From positions 1 to 64,000 of the IMG/VR virus record IMGVR_UViG_3300022833_000005: a stretch of DNA of 64,000 nucleotides; one strand, 5' to 3'. Made by a program: the position numbers and the translations under genes. A model generated the notes under the pieces. It made no database searches. It saw only the letters and a list, made by a program, of their open reading frames with translations, and was not told where the DNA came from. The stretch comes from a virus. Positions 62,678 through 64,000 of this stretch are shown here, piece after piece (positions within the stretch are counted from its first letter, which is position 1; every line of letters starts with the position of its first letter).

Positions 62678-63076
62678 ATGAGAACAGCTGAAATTTGCCC
62701 AACTTGTGCCACATTCCAAAATGCTGAATGCATTATTTACAATGGCCCATACCTTTCTAATATTATTGTAAACCCTTTAGATAGTTTACAAACTATATTA
62801 ATTGCAATTAATAATAACTTAATTCCTTTAACAGGAATAACTGCAACACCTCCAGCAGGTGTACCTGCAACTTTTGTAGGTCAGTTATATTTAAGTCCAA
62901 ATAGTCCATTAGTATATTATGCATCCACTTCGGGTACTGCTGATGATTTTGAGGTATTAATAACTGCACCAAAAACAGGAGTTCCTCAATTTTCAAATAA
63001 TGCAGCTGCTGTATTTGCAGGTTTAATTCCTGGACAAATATATAGAACAGCAGACTTTCTTAAAATAGTTTATTAG
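62678..63076 (+). CDS. Fibre adaptor protein (132 aa)
   Basis: The N-terminal 55 residues (CPTCATFQNAECIIYNGPYL, then NPLDSLQTILIAINNNL) match the adaptor domain of genes 22155, 23294 and 63101. The rest (GVPATFVGQLYLSPNSPLVY; PGQIYRTADFLKIVY) is a short beta domain of a type common at fibre ends in environmental phages. It would be a minor tail fibre or adaptor subunit. Confidence 0.65.
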   Translation: MRTAEICPTCATFQNAECIIYNGPYLSNIIVNPLDSLQTILIAINNNLIPLTGITATPPAGVPATFVGQLYLSPNSPLVYYASTSGTADDFEVLITAPKTGVPQFSNNAAAVFAGLIPGQIYRTADFLKIVY

Positions 63077-63100
63077 AGAAATAACAAAATTCAATATTAT

Positions 63101-64000
63101 ATGAACAAATTAGTTTGTGCAGCAAATCCTTGCCCAATTATACTTAGTAGTGCATGTGTCTTTTACGAAGGCCCTAATTTATTATGTGCTAATATTTTAA
63201 CAAATCAAACTGTTGAAGAAGCTCTTAAGAATATTGATGCTCTCTTGTGTGCTGGTAAAGGTTTAGATGGTTCATCTGGTACATCTGGTACATCTGGTAC
63301 AAGTGGCACAACTGGTACCAGTGGAACGTCTGCTACATCAGGAACATCAGGTACAAGTGGTACAAGCGGAACATCAGGTACAAGTGGTACAACAGGTACA
63401 TCAGGTAGTAGTGGAACATCAGCTACAAGTGGAACATCAGGTACGTCAGGTACTAGTGGTACATCAGGTACATCTGGTACAACAGGTACAAGTGGTACAA
63501 CAGGTACAAGCGGTACTTCTGCTACTAGTGGTACAAGTGGAACAACAGGTACATCAGGTACATCTGGTACAACAGGTACGAGTGGTACAACAGGTACAAG
63601 CGGTACTTCTGCTACTAGTGGTACAAGTGCTACATCTGGCACTAGTGGTAGCTCTGGATATGATGGAGATAAATATAAAACAACATCTACTGATTCATTT
63701 TTATTATGCAATCCAGGATGTTTAACAGTTGATCTAGGATTAGCATTCACTCCTGGTCAGTCTATTGTTGTAGCTCATGATATAAATAATTATCAAGAAT
63801 GTACAATAATAACATACAACTCTGCTAATGGAGAATTATGTTTTACAGAACCAATAACTTGTGTAGGAAGTGGTACATATAGTGAATGGTATATAAATTT
63901 AGATGGATCAACCGGTGGTGATGGGTCTTCTGGTACTAGTGGTACTAGTGGAACAACAGGTACTAGTGGTACGTCTGGTACAAGTGGTACTAGTGGTACA
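63101..64000 (+). CDS. Collagen-like tail fibre protein, partial (runs off the right edge)
   Basis: The frame is open for 300 codons to the edge. Residues 1-55 are the shared adaptor domain ([20 protein letters not shown]). From residue about 57 it is a collagen-like run of Gly-Thr-Ser and related triplets. At about 187-270 a globular domain interrupts the run ([53 protein letters not shown]), a known building block of phage fibres, and Gly-Thr-Ser triplets then resume. The product would be a long trimeric fibre for host binding. Confidence 0.8.
   Translation, partial: MNKLVCAANPCPIILSSACVFYEGPNLLCANILTNQTVEEALKNIDALLCAGKGLDGSSGTSGTSGTSGTTGTSGTSATSGTSGTSGTSGTSGTSGTTGTSGSSGTSATSGTSGTSGTSGTSGTSGTTGTSGTTGTSGTSATSGTSGTTGTSGTSGTTGTSGTTGTSGTSATSGTSATSGTSGSSGYDGDKYKTTSTDSFLLCNPGCLTVDLGLAFTPGQSIVVAHDINNYQECTIITYNSANGELCFTEPITCVGSGTYSEWYINLDGSTGGDGSSGTSGTSGTTGTSGTSGTSGTSGT
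63461..63630 (+). repeat. 90-bp tandem duplication within the collagen-like run
   Basis: Bases 63461-63539 recur at 63551-63629 with one mismatch (63490 A, 63580 G). The 90-bp offset equals ten Gly-X-Y triplets, so the frame and collagen register are kept. This points to recent expansion of the fibre shaft. Confidence 0.85.

Noticed and set aside
63205-63750. Minus-strand 181-aa frame rich in VPLVPDVP and plus-strand 152-aa frame rich in VHLVHLVQ
   Set aside because: Both are shadows of the Gly-Thr-Ser repeat DNA of the collagen-like gene in other frames.
1-64000. Stop-codon reassignment, as in some crAss-like phages
   Set aside because: Long genes are open with the standard code, and TAA, TGA and TAG all occur as plausible stops; the single in-frame TAA in the muzzle region is not evidence of recoding.

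Overview
This AT-rich window (no tRNA or rRNA seen) reads as a large piece of a tailed-phage genome of the crAss-like type (Crassvirales) that infects a member of the Bacteroidetes. The basis is a rightward block in the order HTH protein, IHF/HU-like protein, zinc-ribbon protein, large terminase, portal, acidic pre-capsid protein, major capsid protein, connector-type proteins, a very large tail protein, and then giant virion cargo proteins, one of which carries the DFDID motif of crAss-like virion RNA polymerases. Start codons have A-rich leaders rather than Shine-Dalgarno sites, and several promoter candidates fit the Bacteroidetes TTTG / TAnnTTTG pattern. The standard genetic code fits throughout. 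The replication module is not in the window and presumably lies beyond the left edge.

Layout. (1) 1-7.3 kb is a leftward operon of small, mostly unrecognised genes, many joined by ATGA overlaps. Recognisable members are a metallophosphoesterase broken by a frameshift inside its first metal motif, a GIY-YIG-like homing endonuclease next to it, an HNH-like homing endonuclease, a DUF6165-like protein and a 3D/RlpA-like lipoprotein candidate. At least six short genes absent from a 60-residue ORF cut-off are described here. (2) 6.85-8.4 kb is gene-poor and rich in nested inverted repeats (two candidate structured RNAs, a terminator, a structured leader) and holds the divergence point between leftward and rightward transcription. 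(3) 8.4-18 kb holds regulators, packaging and head genes. (4) 18-21 kb holds neck or head accessory proteins and ends at a strong terminator. (5) 21.1-24.9 kb is a fibre/adaptor cassette of small cysteine-containing domains, threonine-rich linkers and a tail-collar-like protein. (6) 25-37 kb holds a second metallophosphoesterase, neck/ring/hub proteins and the large tail 'muzzle' protein, which appears to be split in two by a Thr-linked fibre-domain cassette. (7) 35.5-62.6 kb holds five cargo genes, including 4335- and 2074-residue multidomain proteins with RNA polymerase, zincin-like, ADP-ribosyltransferase-like, polyvalent-protein and PD-(D/E)XK nuclease regions. (8) 62.6-64 kb starts a second fibre cassette, with a collagen-like Gly-Thr-Ser repeat protein running off the right edge.

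How it fits together. The late block builds a podovirus-like particle whose cargo proteins would enter the cell with the DNA. The injected RNA polymerase would transcribe early genes, and the protease-like, ART-like and nuclease-like regions could act on host targets. The most unusual observations are the split muzzle gene with a fibre-domain module stranded after an in-frame stop, the ART-like tail on the RNA polymerase protein, the structured non-coding region near 7 kb, and the active-site frameshift beside a homing endonuclease. All assignments come from reading motifs by eye; none was checked by a database search.
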